Source of the DNA: CAYONZ01 sp964405465 | Lineage (GTDB): Bacteria; Bdellovibrionota; Bdellovibrionia; Bdellovibrionales; JAMPXM01 | DNA length: 64,000 bases | NCBI GenBank assembly: GCA_964405465.1 | Contig: CAYONZ010000001.1 | Span: 1 to 64,000, forward strand | Direction of reading: 5' to 3' | Part shown: piece after piece, positions 51,134-60,498 of the stretch | How positions within the stretch are numbered: the first letter of the stretch is position 1 | Layout of the letters: every line of letters starts with the position of its first letter | Position numbers and translations under genes: made by a program | Notes under the pieces: model-generated | What the model was told of the DNA's origin: nothing | What the model saw: the letters and a program-made list of their open reading frames with translations, nothing else | Database searches by the model: none

Positions 51134-52033
51134 TTATTTAGAAAATTCTCCGTCCATTTTTGCCATTCCCTTGCGACTTACACCGTTTTTCGTATAAATC
51201 ACGTCACCAGCAAAGCGGATTCCAATATCCAGATCAACTCGCTCAAGTGCGAATTCATAGATGCCACCGGTAAGCACGCCATCGATCACCTCAGGTACAC
51301 TAAATTTCAACATTTTGTTCTCAGAATTGAATTGTGCACCCAAAATTTCTGATCCCAATACATTTGATTTTTCTTCAGTGCCAACGCTGGTCTGGTAGTT
51401 TTTTGTATCCACAAAGCCTTTTAATGTTGCCTTAACTGCTGAGGTCGAACCAACCCCCGCCATGATATCAAAAGAACAACCCTTTGCATCGATCACCTTG
51501 TTGTTCTCGATCTTTTCAGGATAACCGACATCTAGAACACTAAATAGTGCCTTCATTTTCTCGGGTCGATCAATGTTCGCATTTTGCTCCATCGCACCCT
51601 GTAAAACAATTCGGCGGTCCTGATTCTTTTTGCACGATTCAATTTCCAAAGCCTGCTGTTCGTTTGCTGCTACTTTCCAGTTTTCAATGTAATCTAAAAT
51701 GTCGTCGTCCGCAGAGTACTGCATACAGTTTTTTGCAGAAAAATCAGATTCCAGATTTAATTTTTCTGCCATCATTGGTTTATAAGCCCGAGCAAGCTTA
51801 TCGATTGCATCAGCAGCCCGATTCGCTTTTTCAACCACTACAGCTAACTCTGCTCGAGAGAGTCCCTCTGGCCACAAAAATACCGTAAACATAGACGGTT
51901 TATACAATCCTGTTTCCTGTTGAGATTTTTCAAATCTGTCCTGATGAGCCGGAGGCTGATGCGGTACAGTTTTGTTCTTTACAGAACAGCCAATTGATAC
52001 AACAACTCCAAGCGCACATATAATTTTTTTCAT
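51134..52033 (-). CDS. Hypothetical lipoprotein
   Basis: 299 residues with lipobox VVVSIGCSVK. The mature part is helical in the first half (AELAVVVEKANRAADAIDKLARA) and beta-rich later, ending TKNGVSRKGMAKMDGEFS. I recognise no family. The ATG has AAGGAGAA ahead. It is 12 bases after the outer-membrane barrel gene, so it is probably its partner in one operon. Confidence 0.8.
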   Translation of the reverse strand: MKKIICALGVVVSIGCSVKNKTVPHQPPAHQDRFEKSQQETGLYKPSMFTVFLWPEGLSRAELAVVVEKANRAADAIDKLARAYKPMMAEKLNLESDFSAKNCMQYSADDDILDYIENWKVAANEQQALEIESCKKNQDRRIVLQGAMEQNANIDRPEKMKALFSVLDVGYPEKIENNKVIDAKGCSFDIMAGVGSTSAVKATLKGFVDTKNYQTSVGTEEKSNVLGSEILGAQFNSENKMLKFSVPEVIDGVLTGGIYEFALERVDLDIGIRFAGDVIYTKNGVSRKGMAKMDGEFSK

Positions 52034-52045
52034 CGTGAATTCTCC

Positions 52046-53290
52046 TTAGAAAAACATCGCCATTTCGAAGGCAGCTAAATTCGAAATTTTCACATTTCGA
52101 CCCGACAATACTTGGGTAAAATTAACTCCCGTCTCAAGAGGTACCGGAAATTTTTTGGCACGAAACAATGGAATTGTACTAAAGTTTACTCCCACCTGTG
52201 CCGTTTCCATGTGTTGTTCAGTTCCAACATTTAGATAGTCATAGCGGTATGATTCAAATGCTCCGCCTTTGTAATGATCCTCTTGTTTAAACTGGGCACC
52301 CAGTGCTGCACCAAGCGTATACAGTTCTGCCACGCGATATTTAGCAGCCAATGACATCGTTGCTATATCACCCAAATCTCTGCTTGCTGAAGAATCTACG
52401 TCTGCACTCAGAACCTCTCCAGTAGGAGTCGGAATTCGTTTAGCCGTGTGATCTGCCAACTGCATTGTGTATCCTGCAGCCACAACTGCAGTTAGATTTG
52501 AATTCAAAAATACGTCTGCGGAAGTACCTAAACCAAGATCCCATTGTCCGTCACCAGATGGAACATCCACTAAATTGTCGATGTCGGCCGCACGGCCTGT
52601 TGGCAACACAACCTTAGGAGTCACTGCCACTGCTATAATATCATTTTTCAAAGCTTGGTATTTTAAAGCCAACGTAATATCGCCAATCTCAGATTTTTCT
52701 TTGTTTTCAAGTGGCTTATACCCTTTTGACGACAAGCTTGTGGCGATCACATTTTGAAGCTGAGGCTCTTTTTCTAAAATCTTGTTCTTTTTGCCGTCCG
52801 CTGCAAACTGCTGAAATCCCTTTTCAAGATTTTCATTTGCAGTCCATCCAGTATCAACATTTACATTTGAATACAAAACCGGAACTACCAATGCGAGCGT
52901 TGTTTTCTCATTCAACCCGTATGCAACCACCGGAACCGTTGCCGTGACTCGAGTGTTAATCACTCCATGTGACTCACCAACAATTTGATTTAGATCTGTT
53001 CCTTTAGAGTTTAGATATCCTTCAAATATCGCACGGTCATAATCCTTTTGCGCCTTTGCAAGATCATTCCAAGTTACATTTTTATTCATCGAGGCAGCCA
53101 ACCCCATTGGGATTCCGTTTGCATTGTATTTGTCGGCAATTTCGGTTGTGAAGCCTAGTACTCGAACGGAGCGAATTTTTTTTGGCATCACCCCTGCACT
53201 TTCAAAATTCGCAGGAGCAAACAAATCTCCAGCCCACGCGAACTGACTTACATTCAAAACCAAAAGCAGCATTAGTATAAAAAATTTCAT
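52046..53290 (-). CDS. Outer-membrane beta-barrel transporter-like protein
   Basis: 414 residues. Signal peptide ending in QFAWAGD, then beta strands: FVPVLYS-type segments TTLALVVPVLYSNVN, ITLALKYQAL, LTAVVAAGYTMQLA, and a terminal Phe (FEMAMFF), all typical of barrels inserted by the Bam complex. The closest pattern is the transporter or meta-pathway phenol degradation (MetA) group of FadL-like proteins. Substrate unknown. GAGGTTGC lies before the ATG. A minus-strand terminator separates it from the upstream TatT-like gene, although the lipoprotein follows it closely. Confidence 0.75.
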   Translation of the reverse strand: MKFFILMLLLVLNVSQFAWAGDLFAPANFESAGVMPKKIRSVRVLGFTTEIADKYNANGIPMGLAASMNKNVTWNDLAKAQKDYDRAIFEGYLNSKGTDLNQIVGESHGVINTRVTATVPVVAYGLNEKTTLALVVPVLYSNVNVDTGWTANENLEKGFQQFAADGKKNKILEKEPQLQNVIATSLSSKGYKPLENKEKSEIGDITLALKYQALKNDIIAVAVTPKVVLPTGRAADIDNLVDVPSGDGQWDLGLGTSADVFLNSNLTAVVAAGYTMQLADHTAKRIPTPTGEVLSADVDSSASRDLGDIATMSLAAKYRVAELYTLGAALGAQFKQEDHYKGGAFESYRYDYLNVGTEQHMETAQVGVNFSTIPLFRAKKFPVPLETGVNFTQVLSGRNVKISNLAAFEMAMFF

Positions 53291-53310
53291 TGCAACCTCT
53301 TAAAACGTCA

Positions 53311-53340
53311 AAAAAAGAGAGAGAATAGCCTCTCTCTCTT
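53311..53340 (-). terminator. Rho-independent terminator after the TatT-like gene
   Basis: On the minus strand AAGAGAGAGA pairs with TCTCTCTCTT (10-bp stem, 53340-53331 with 53324-53315, 6-base loop) and is followed by a T run. It lies 25 bases past the TatT-like gene's stop. Confidence 0.75.
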
Positions 53341-53364
53341 CATAGTTAATTTTTTTAAATTGAA

Positions 53365-54243
53365 TTAAAGCGTTTTCAAAAGATCTTTAGCTTCGCCCTG
53401 AACATGCTTGGTTTCAGGAATTAACTCGAGATTCAATGTTTCAGGATCTGCCGCTATGAAGGCATTCAAAAGCTTCTTCGCCGCAGTAATACGGTTTAAA
53501 TCGATAAGAAGCTCCGCAAAATACGTGTTATTCAAGCCATTGGTACTTGGAGAGCTAGGGTCTTGTGGATTCGCCAAAGAACCTGCTACTGCAGCAGAAA
53601 GGTACTTCTCTGCCTTTTCATTACTTCCGCCTAGCAATCCAGGAATTTTGAAGTAAGCACGACCAAGCACACGATAAGCTCCAAACTCATGAATTTGTTT
53701 GAAACCAATTTTCACAATTGTTTCCATTGTCGTACGCAACTCAGGCCAACGCCCAAGAGAATCGACAACTCCTCGAGCATTTCCCCATTGGCCCAAATTA
53801 ATTCCTCGGAAATAAAGTCCCTCGGCGACAATTGCCAACTGATCCTGAGGAAGTTTTTTGAGCTTCTCTACAGCTGCGGCATCGATATTTGCGGGATCTT
53901 TTAGACCCAAGATTACGAGACCTTTATCCGCAATTTCACTTCCAAGAAGATGACGTTCCAACTTTCGATCTTTATTTGTGCTTGCATAACCCGCAAAATA
54001 TAGCGCCTCAGACTGTTTTATAAGAAGTGACGCCTTTGCGTTGCTATCGGATTCATCTTTAGCAAGGTCCGCATAAATTTTTGCAGCATCCAGAGCATTG
54101 TTTATTCCGGCTTGATTGAAGTCTCTCATTGCATAGGCATGAGCAGCTTGAGTTTTTAATTCTTCCTTTGTCGGATCTGCCTTAGCTCCAACTGAAAAAG
54201 TTATAGCTGCAGCAACCACTGAACTGATTAGCACTGATTTCAC
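53365..54243 (-). CDS. TatT-like secreted TPR protein (TRAP transporter T-component family)
   Basis: 292 residues with signal peptide (SSVVAAAITFSVGAKAD). The TatT-family segment FGAYRVLGRAYFKIPGLLGGSNEKAE is clear; it is the PF16811-type pattern of helices in TRAP-associated protein TatT. No TRAP transporter genes are next to it. GGGGGAAA lies before the ATG. It may act as an outer-membrane-associated helper for the following lipoprotein and barrel genes, but a terminator separates them. Confidence 0.75.
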   Translation of the reverse strand: MKSVLISSVVAAAITFSVGAKADPTKEELKTQAAHAYAMRDFNQAGINNALDAAKIYADLAKDESDSNAKASLLIKQSEALYFAGYASTNKDRKLERHLLGSEIADKGLVILGLKDPANIDAAAVEKLKKLPQDQLAIVAEGLYFRGINLGQWGNARGVVDSLGRWPELRTTMETIVKIGFKQIHEFGAYRVLGRAYFKIPGLLGGSNEKAEKYLSAAVAGSLANPQDPSSPSTNGLNNTYFAELLIDLNRITAAKKLLNAFIAADPETLNLELIPETKHVQGEAKDLLKTL

Positions 54244-54379
54244 ATTTCCCCCGTTTGGTATTGTTTTCGATCGACCTCAAGAAAACAAAAGCTCTAGTTT
54301 GAATTGCGATCAAAACTGAGTAATCATTCTTGAGGCGTCGCGAAACCTTGCCAAATCTTAACAAAATGATCAAGGGAAA

Positions 54380-54420
54380 CAAAAAAATCTAGAGCATTAA
54401 GCTTAGAGCACTCGCTCTAG
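54380..54420 (-). terminator. Rho-independent terminator of the rimO end of the operon
   Basis: On the minus strand CTAGAGC (54420-54414) pairs with GCTCTAG (54395-54389) across an 18-base loop, followed by ATTTTTTT. It lies 74 bases after the rimO stop. The rest of 54244-54493 holds the promoter region of the TatT-like gene with no clear elements. Confidence 0.65.
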
Positions 54421-54493
54421 CGGCAAGAAAGTTTTACACCTTATCTCATCAATGGGTTTTTAAATCTATCTGTCGAACTGCACAAGTCATGCT

Positions 54494-55927
54494 TCAAGTT
54501 AGCTCGGGTGATTGTCCCTCGCTCCAAGCTGAACCTTTGTTTAATGTCTGCTTCTCGTTCGCTACAATTTCTCCCACCAAATCATAATCATGACTCTCGG
54601 TGATTCGAACCCAAACCATTTCACCCGGGTCAGCTGTGCCCTCATTTATATACACAACGCCGTCAATTTCTGGTGCCTGTTGGGAAGTTCGTCCCTGCAA
54701 TAAAAGATCTGTCTCTTCAGAGATGCCGTCTACAATAACCTGAAGGGTTTTTCCCAAATAGGCTTGATGCTTCTCGCGGCTTATTTCATTCTGAATTGCC
54801 ATCAAGGCATCATGGCGGATTTGTTTCGTTTCATCGTCAATTTGATTTTCCATCTTTCCACCAGCAGTATTCTCCTCAGGAGAATACATGAAACATCCGA
54901 CACGATCAAATTTTTGGTCCTCTACAAAATTAAGAAGCTCCTCAAATTCCGCGTCAGTTTCTCCAGGAAACCCAACAATAAATTGGGTACGAATGACGGC
55001 TTCAGGAATCTCCGTTTTAATCTTTTGCAGACGGTCGACTATCTCGTCTTTGGTCATTTTTCGATTCATCCGTTTCAATACATCGTTGCTTATGTGCTGA
55101 AGTGGCATATCAAAATACTTAACTAGGTTTTTTCGTGTTTTAATCAATTCGATAACTCGATCTGAAATTCCGTCAGGATAGAGATACAAAACACGAATCC
55201 AATCAAGCCCTGGAACATCTGAAAGTGCTTCCAACAAGCTCTCTGGTGACTCTATTGCTTCTGGATTCGCACGCCGCAAATCCCAACCATAGTCGGTGAA
55301 ATCATGGGAGATGATATTCAATTCCCGCACACCGCTTGCAACCAATAGTTTTGCCTCATTAATAATCGCCGACAACTTGCGCGACTGAAGATTTCCTCGA
55401 ATTTTAGGGATGGCGCAAAAGGCACATCGCTTTAGACAACCTTCTGAAATTTTAAGATACGCCCGATACTGCGGTCCTGAATTTACCCGAGGAGTGTCCT
55501 CTTGTTGCAAATAGGTTGGCAAAGAATAGAATTTTTTATTCTTTTCCCCTGCCTCAGAATTCTTTAAAATTTGGGAAATGTTTTGAAATTCACCAGAACC
55601 TACAAATAAATCTGCCTCAGGTAGACCTTCCACCAAATCATCTTTGTATCTCTGTGTAAGGCACCCGGCGACAACCAACTTTTTGAGTGAACCTGATTTT
55701 TTTAGTTCGGCCATTTCCAAAATTTTTTCAATCGATTCTTTTTTGGCCTCTTCAATAAAGCCGCAAGTATTGACCACAATTGTGTCAGCCAACTCGCTTT
55801 TGTCGACCACTTCGTATCCATCTTTCATTAAATTCCCTAGCATTATCTCAGAATCAACAAGGTTTTTAGGACAACCTAAACTAACAAAATGAACTTTTTT
55901 ATTCTTTTGATTTACAACCGTGTCCAC
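54494..55927 (-). CDS. rimO: Ribosomal protein S12 methylthiotransferase RimO
   Basis: 477 residues. The N-terminal MTTase domain starts HFVSLGCPKNLVDSEIML, the radical-SAM Cys motif is CLKRCAFCAIP, and the C-terminus has a TRAM-like domain. It adds a methylthio group to Asp88 of S12. The start is GTG 55927 (AGAGG ahead). It is the last gene of the leftward translation-linked run. The C-terminal tail is longer than usual. Confidence 0.95.
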   Translation of the reverse strand: MDTVVNQKNKKVHFVSLGCPKNLVDSEIMLGNLMKDGYEVVDKSELADTIVVNTCGFIEEAKKESIEKILEMAELKKSGSLKKLVVAGCLTQRYKDDLVEGLPEADLFVGSGEFQNISQILKNSEAGEKNKKFYSLPTYLQQEDTPRVNSGPQYRAYLKISEGCLKRCAFCAIPKIRGNLQSRKLSAIINEAKLLVASGVRELNIISHDFTDYGWDLRRANPEAIESPESLLEALSDVPGLDWIRVLYLYPDGISDRVIELIKTRKNLVKYFDMPLQHISNDVLKRMNRKMTKDEIVDRLQKIKTEIPEAVIRTQFIVGFPGETDAEFEELLNFVEDQKFDRVGCFMYSPEENTAGGKMENQIDDETKQIRHDALMAIQNEISREKHQAYLGKTLQVIVDGISEETDLLLQGRTSQQAPEIDGVVYINEGTADPGEMVWVRITESHDYDLVGEIVANEKQTLNKGSAWSEGQSPELT

Positions 55928-55947
55928 AAATTACCTCTTTTAAAAAA

Positions 55948-56430
55948 TTATCGCAAATTTTTGAACTGAATCGGAATTCCAAAACTCTGTGAACGGCAAT
56001 GGGCCATTGTACTCTGAAGCTCGTCTATGCTTTTCGATGTGACCCGCACAACCTCATCCATGATTTGTGCCTGCACCTTAAGTTTTGAATCCTTAATTGA
56101 TTTTACTATTTCTTTGGCCTTTTCTTTTTCAATACCTTGCTGAATATCAACCTTCTGCCTAACAGTCATTCCAGTGGCCGGAACAATTTTATCAAATTTT
56201 AGCGATGTAAAATCAACGCCACGTTTATGTAGTTTCGCCTGCAATATATCTTTCACAGCGTTAATCCGATACTCGTCATCTCCGACAAGAGTTAGATTTT
56301 TTTTATCCCACTCAATCTCACACTTGGTACCCTTTAAATCGTAACGACTTAAAAGCTCTTTCTTTGCCTGATTAATTGCATTGTCGACCTCTTGTAGATC
56401 AATCTCTGAAACAATATCAAACGATGCCAC
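55948..56430 (-). CDS. yajQ: YajQ-family nucleotide-binding protein
   Basis: 160 residues: MASFDIVSEIDLQEVDNAINQ at the start and QDxVRVTSKxxDxLQ-like end (DEVVRVTSKSIDELQSTM). YajQ-family proteins bind cyclic-di-GMP or RNA in some organisms. GTG start with AAAGGGGAG. It lies 11 bases after the LolA-like gene. Confidence 0.95.
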   Translation of the reverse strand: MASFDIVSEIDLQEVDNAINQAKKELLSRYDLKGTKCEIEWDKKNLTLVGDDEYRINAVKDILQAKLHKRGVDFTSLKFDKIVPATGMTVRQKVDIQQGIEKEKAKEIVKSIKDSKLKVQAQIMDEVVRVTSKSIDELQSTMAHCRSQSFGIPIQFKNLR

Positions 56431-56441
56431 AAAACTCCCCT

Positions 56442-57155
56442 TTAAAAACTCAGAACATCAACGCCCTTAGGCGGCAGATAATTAAACAATTCATCTTTAA
56501 CTGAAACACCCCACTTTTCATCGGAAAATGAAAAAGTTGTTTCATTGCTCATTTCGTCCCAATACTTTAACTCCACCACTTCAAAAGAATTCTTTGAAAC
56601 TTCGTTTAACGTCAACTGCGCCCGATTGAAGTCTGTTGAAGTTTTTTTCGGCTGCAAAAAAAATACAGCAGCACCTTTTTGGTCTGTTTTATTGAGCACA
56701 CCAGACACCAAAAAGTGTTGCAAAATATCTCCCTGCACAAGCAATGCCACAAGAGATTGTGAACGACCTTTTTTGGTGGACAAATTGGCTTTAATTACCT
56801 GAGGAACGGCGTTTTTAAACTCTTCAGCAGGATAACTAATCAACCAAGCCGTATTTTTATCGAGAACAACCAAAGATTTATCAGGAGATTGGATCTCCAT
56901 TCTCATTTTCCCTTTTGAAATTTTTAGATTTCCTACTGCCTTTCTTTCTTGACCCAAAAGTTCTAGCTTCACCAGTTTTGAGACTTTCATCTCTGCAGAT
57001 TCGGTTTTGAAACGCAAAAGCGTTTTCTTGAGTGTTTTAATTTGTTGCTCTGAGGCAACTGATATTTTTGAGGACTCTGATGCAGCCTTTGTAGAGACTA
57101 TAAAAGAAATTTGAACCATGCCCAAGGTTATTAGAGGCAGAATATAATTTTTCAT
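56442..57155 (-). CDS. LolA-like outer-membrane lipoprotein carrier protein
   Basis: 237 residues. Signal peptide (LPLITLGMVQISFIVSTKA), then the LolA-like pattern: LKTLLRFKTESAEMKVSKLVKLELL, GKMRMEIQSPDKSLVVLDKNTAWLISYP. The chaperone would carry lipoproteins through the periplasm. The ATG overlaps the comF stop by 4 bases (ATGA). This is the more conventional LolA of the two in the window. Confidence 0.85.
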   Translation of the reverse strand: MKNYILPLITLGMVQISFIVSTKAASESSKISVASEQQIKTLKKTLLRFKTESAEMKVSKLVKLELLGQERKAVGNLKISKGKMRMEIQSPDKSLVVLDKNTAWLISYPAEEFKNAVPQVIKANLSTKKGRSQSLVALLVQGDILQHFLVSGVLNKTDQKGAAVFFLQPKKTSTDFNRAQLTLNEVSKNSFEVVELKYWDEMSNETTFSFSDEKWGVSVKDELFNYLPPKGVDVLSF

Positions 57156-57835
57156 GCGCGAAAATTAGCAGATGCTGAACCATCCCGCAACCCATACAGC
57201 TTCGGCCTATCAAACAAAGTCCAAATCATGAAGCCCTCTGGGCACCCGAGAGCTTGATAGGCTGCTTTTCCAGTCGCACCAGACGTGATGACATCATCAA
57301 CAAATACGAATTTGTGCATCTTTAGGACGTCAGTTTCAATGCCATCCTTTAGGGCAAAACGTTTCATATCCCGGCTGGCCAACGATAGTCTTTTTTGCTC
57401 ACTGTTCCCCTCCAATTTAAATGGGCTAACCACCGTTGCCCCTATCTGGTTAGCCAATGCTTGTGCCCAACCAGAGGCGTGATCAATACCATTAAAATTT
57501 CGAGAGGGTGGGACAATTAGGTAGCTCGGCAATTCCCCACAAGCCTCTTCGAATAGAATTCGATCAATATACCAACTTGCCCATTGCTTCCACCGAGAAG
57601 GATCCCCTACTCCCTTTTGAGAATGTACAACAGAACGCATCCACCTATCCTCTAGGTCATCCCAAATAAACAAGGACTTTGATGAGAGTCCCTCCTGACA
57701 TCTGGAAAATAACTTTTCTGGTAATAACGGGCGAATTTGCCTAATACAAAAGTTGCAAACTCCTGAAGTTGCACCAAAGACTCCACAGATTTGACAACAA
57801 CGAATCGATTTTAATAATGCCGAAAACTTCACCAA
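57152..57835 (-). CDS. comF: ComF-family phosphoribosyltransferase
   Basis: 227 residues. N-terminal zinc-like cysteines (CCQICGVFGATSGVCNFC), then the PRPP loop FVFVDDVITSGATGKAAYQA. ComF helps DNA uptake in competent bacteria. The start is GTG 57832 or TTG 57835, without a good Shine-Dalgarno. ATGA overlap with the following LolA-like gene. Confidence 0.85.
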   Translation of the reverse strand: MVKFSALLKSIRCCQICGVFGATSGVCNFCIRQIRPLLPEKLFSRCQEGLSSKSLFIWDDLEDRWMRSVVHSQKGVGDPSRWKQWASWYIDRILFEEACGELPSYLIVPPSRNFNGIDHASGWAQALANQIGATVVSPFKLEGNSEQKRLSLASRDMKRFALKDGIETDVLKMHKFVFVDDVITSGATGKAAYQALGCPEGFMIWTLFDRPKLYGLRDGSASANFRA

Positions 57836-57913
57836 AGTTAGTCATGCAAAATCCCATGGCCTTCTGAGGCAAATTTAATTGAGTCCAAAAGTGAAAAGAC
57901 GTCCGTACGGCGA

Positions 57914-58384
57914 CTATTCATTGTGGTATGGGATATTCTTCCAAATCGTCAGAGCCCTATAAACCTGCTCGCAAATTACTAATTGAGCTAAATGATGATT
58001 AAAAACCATCGACGATAATGAGAGCGTATAGTTAGCCCGCGCCTTGAGTTCGTCACTTGCTCCAAAGGCCCCTCCAACCACAAACAAAATTCGGGATTTT
58101 CCAGACTCCAGCATTTTTACCAATTTTTTACTAAATGCGAGGGAGTCGATCTGTTGACCACGCTCATCTAAAAGAACAACAAAATCATCCTTTGAAATTG
58201 AGTTCAGAACATGTTTTGACTCTATTTCTTTTTTTTGAACTGCCAACGCCCGATCTATTTTTACGGGTTTTAATCTTACGACTTCACAGGGAGAGAAAAA
58301 GCCGATTTTTCTGACAAAGTCGTTTGTCGCCTCCATCAGCCAATCTTCCTTTTGCCCACCCATGAAAAGAAAAGCTATTTTCAT
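57914..58384 (-). CDS. rlmH: 23S rRNA pseudouridine methyltransferase RlmH
   Basis: 156 residues of the SPOUT fold. Visible motifs are LLDERGQQIDSLAFSKKL, VVGGAFG and QLVICEQVYRALTI. It methylates pseudouridine 1915 in 23S rRNA. It overlaps the nadD-rsfS fusion by 4 bases, and is 78 bases before comF. Confidence 0.95.
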   Translation of the reverse strand: MKIAFLFMGGQKEDWLMEATNDFVRKIGFFSPCEVVRLKPVKIDRALAVQKKEIESKHVLNSISKDDFVVLLDERGQQIDSLAFSKKLVKMLESGKSRILFVVGGAFGASDELKARANYTLSLSSMVFNHHLAQLVICEQVYRALTIWKNIPYHNE

Positions 58385-59394
58385 ACCTTAATACGATCAA
58401 CCACCTTAAGATCTTTGCCCCGTTTCCACATCTCCTCTAATCGATATTCTTGTCGAACAAAGTCATAGAAAATGTGAACAATTAATGATCCATAATCAAT
58501 CAAAACCCATCGACCCTCTTGTGCGCCCTCGATGCTCTGAGGAAAAACGTTGAATTCGGCTTTCACCTCACGAATCACAAACTCAGCAAGCGAAGATGCA
58601 TGGCGGGTACTTGTTCCAGATGCAATCAAAGTAAATTCACTCGGTGCATCCATCTCTCGAAGATCATAACCTTTAATTGCCACGCCCTTTTTTTCAAATA
58701 ATAGATCGGCACAAAATCTGGTAAAATCCTCGTAATCACCTATCTTCGGTCCAATAGGGGCATACAGCTTGTGTTCACGAATATAACGCTCGACCTCAGC
58801 TGTCAGATACTTTTCAACGCCACGACCCATCCTAAGGCTTTTACGAATTTCAGATGCGGAGACGTCCTCCTGCAGCCTTATAAACTCAATGTGCTGACCA
58901 GTTTTCAATGCTATAAAACTTTTTTCAAATTCGGACACCATTGGTTGCAAACCACTTGGAAGGTCTTCGGTTTCATATGGCATATTGTGCCCTGGACGCG
59001 TAATCACTGCCAAATTGGCCATTGTCAGTATTTTTTCAAAATCTTTCCATTTATCAAATTGATCCAATTGATCCATACCGATGATGACAAAAAGATTTTC
59101 AGGCGAAACTGTTTTTGCATAATTCTCTACCGTTTCAACCGTGTAACTCAACCCCCCCCTTGTCACCTCTTGTTCATCAATTTTCACGTAATCAGAAAGG
59201 GGCGCCAATCCGATCTTGAGCATTTCAAGACGGTTCTCAATCGATGCGCCTTCAATTGGAGATTTTCTTGGATTCTGCGCGGCCAACACAACCGCGACTT
59301 GATCCAGCGACAATCTCTGTTTTGCTGACATAATACAGTTAATATGCCCTGAATGTAGTGGATCAAACGTTCCACCAAAAATACCCATTCTCAT
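58381..59394 (-). CDS. nadD-rsfS: NadD-RsfS fusion (nicotinate-nucleotide adenylyltransferase + ribosome silencing factor)
   Basis: 337 residues. Residues about 1-214 are NadD: GIFGGTFDPLHSGHINC is the nucleotidyltransferase HxGH motif and VSASEIRKSLRMG is the ISSTxxR-like motif. Residues about 218-337 are RsfS: DYEDFTRFCADLLFEKKGVAIKGYDL and SSLAEFVIREVKAEF, and IDYGSLIVHIFYDFVRQEYRLEEMW. These are commonly adjacent separate genes. Here no stop lies between them, so it is a natural fusion of NAD synthesis and ribosome-dormancy functions. It overlaps rlmH and obgE by 4 bases. Confidence 0.92.
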   Translation of the reverse strand: MRMGIFGGTFDPLHSGHINCIMSAKQRLSLDQVAVVLAAQNPRKSPIEGASIENRLEMLKIGLAPLSDYVKIDEQEVTRGGLSYTVETVENYAKTVSPENLFVIIGMDQLDQFDKWKDFEKILTMANLAVITRPGHNMPYETEDLPSGLQPMVSEFEKSFIALKTGQHIEFIRLQEDVSASEIRKSLRMGRGVEKYLTAEVERYIREHKLYAPIGPKIGDYEDFTRFCADLLFEKKGVAIKGYDLREMDAPSEFTLIASGTSTRHASSLAEFVIREVKAEFNVFPQSIEGAQEGRWVLIDYGSLIVHIFYDFVRQEYRLEEMWKRGKDLKVVDRIKV

Positions 59395-60419
59395 CTTTTT
59401 TCCTCTCCAAACACAACTCGCCCAAGTTCATGCACCAGCTCTTTAATGCCCTGGCCTGTCACTGCCGAAATTGACCTAACTTCTATGCCTCTTTTTTTAA
59501 AACGTGACACTAACTGATCCCGTTCCTCATGTGAAATTGAATCAATCTTATTTAGGACAACCATCTGTTTTCTGTCTGACAAAACACGATAACCATCTTT
59601 TTCTGAATTTACTTCATCATGAGCCTTGAGTTCATGATTGATGTCATCGTAGTCTTGCAGAGGATCCCTCCCTGACAAACCACTTGCATCAATAAGATGG
59701 ATAAATAAGTTTGTTCTCTCTATATGGCGTAAAAACTGAGTGCCAAGTCCCACGCCCTCATGGGCCCCTGGTACCAATCCAGGAATGTCTGCCACAACAA
59801 AACTCTTGAATTCACCCAATTTCACTACACCTAGATTTGGAAACAAAGTCGTAAAAGGATAATCTGCAATCTTTGGTTTTGCTGCAGAAATTCTTGAAAT
59901 TAATGTCGACTTCCCTGCGTTTGGATAACCAATTACTCCAACGTCTGCCAAAAGCTTTAGTTCAAGCGAAACTTGCATATGTTGCGCCGGTTCCCCTGGC
60001 TGAGCGTATTCAGGTGCTTGGTTTACACTCGTTTTAAAAAAGGTATTCCCTTTCCCTCCACGACCACCTTTTAACAAAATCAATTCAGTTGGTTCGCTTA
60101 AGTCAGCAACTGTATTACCATCACTATCTTTTATCAAAGTTCCTACGGGAACCAACAACACCAAGTCTTCACCATCGGCACCAGACATATTGCGCCTTTC
60201 GCCTGGGTTACCATTTGGAGCTTCGAACTTCTTCTTAAATCTAAACTCTACCAAAGTGTTCAATTGTGGAGTCGCCTTGATCACTACATTGCCCCCTCGA
60301 CCACCATCTCCGCCGTCAGGACCACCCCTAGGAGTCATTGATTCCCGAGAAAAGCTAACCGCACCGGGGCCACCCTTTCCAGAACTCAATTCAATCGACA
60401 CTTCATCAACAAACTTCAC
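59391..60419 (-). CDS. obgE: GTPase ObgE/CgtA
   Basis: 342 residues. The Obg glycine-rich domain (SSGKGGPGAVSFSRE) is followed by the GTPase: G1 GYPNAGKST, G3 DIPGL, G4 NKID. It acts in 50S assembly and growth control. GTG 60419 is chosen because GGGAG lies 6 bases upstream and the protein starts KFVDEV like other Obg proteins; a TTG 6 bases upstream is less apt. A strong terminator lies just before the start. Confidence 0.95.
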   Translation of the reverse strand: MKFVDEVSIELSSGKGGPGAVSFSRESMTPRGGPDGGDGGRGGNVVIKATPQLNTLVEFRFKKKFEAPNGNPGERRNMSGADGEDLVLLVPVGTLIKDSDGNTVADLSEPTELILLKGGRGGKGNTFFKTSVNQAPEYAQPGEPAQHMQVSLELKLLADVGVIGYPNAGKSTLISRISAAKPKIADYPFTTLFPNLGVVKLGEFKSFVVADIPGLVPGAHEGVGLGTQFLRHIERTNLFIHLIDASGLSGRDPLQDYDDINHELKAHDEVNSEKDGYRVLSDRKQMVVLNKIDSISHEERDQLVSRFKKRGIEVRSISAVTGQGIKELVHELGRVVFGEEKR

Positions 60420-60431
60420 AATCAACTCCCG

Positions 60432-60466
60432 TAAAAAAAAAGGCTATGGACTTAACCCATAGCCTT
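60432..60466 (-). terminator. Rho-independent terminator between rpmA and obgE
   Basis: Reading leftward, AAGGCTATGG (60466-60457) pairs with CCATAGCCTT (60449-60440) in a perfect 10-bp stem with a 7-base loop. A run of T follows and ends 12 bases before the obgE start. It should end the rplU-rpmA message and leave obgE to readthrough or another promoter. Confidence 0.9.
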
Positions 60467-60498
60467 GTTCATCAAAATCAGATCTCCGCAAGCCCTTT

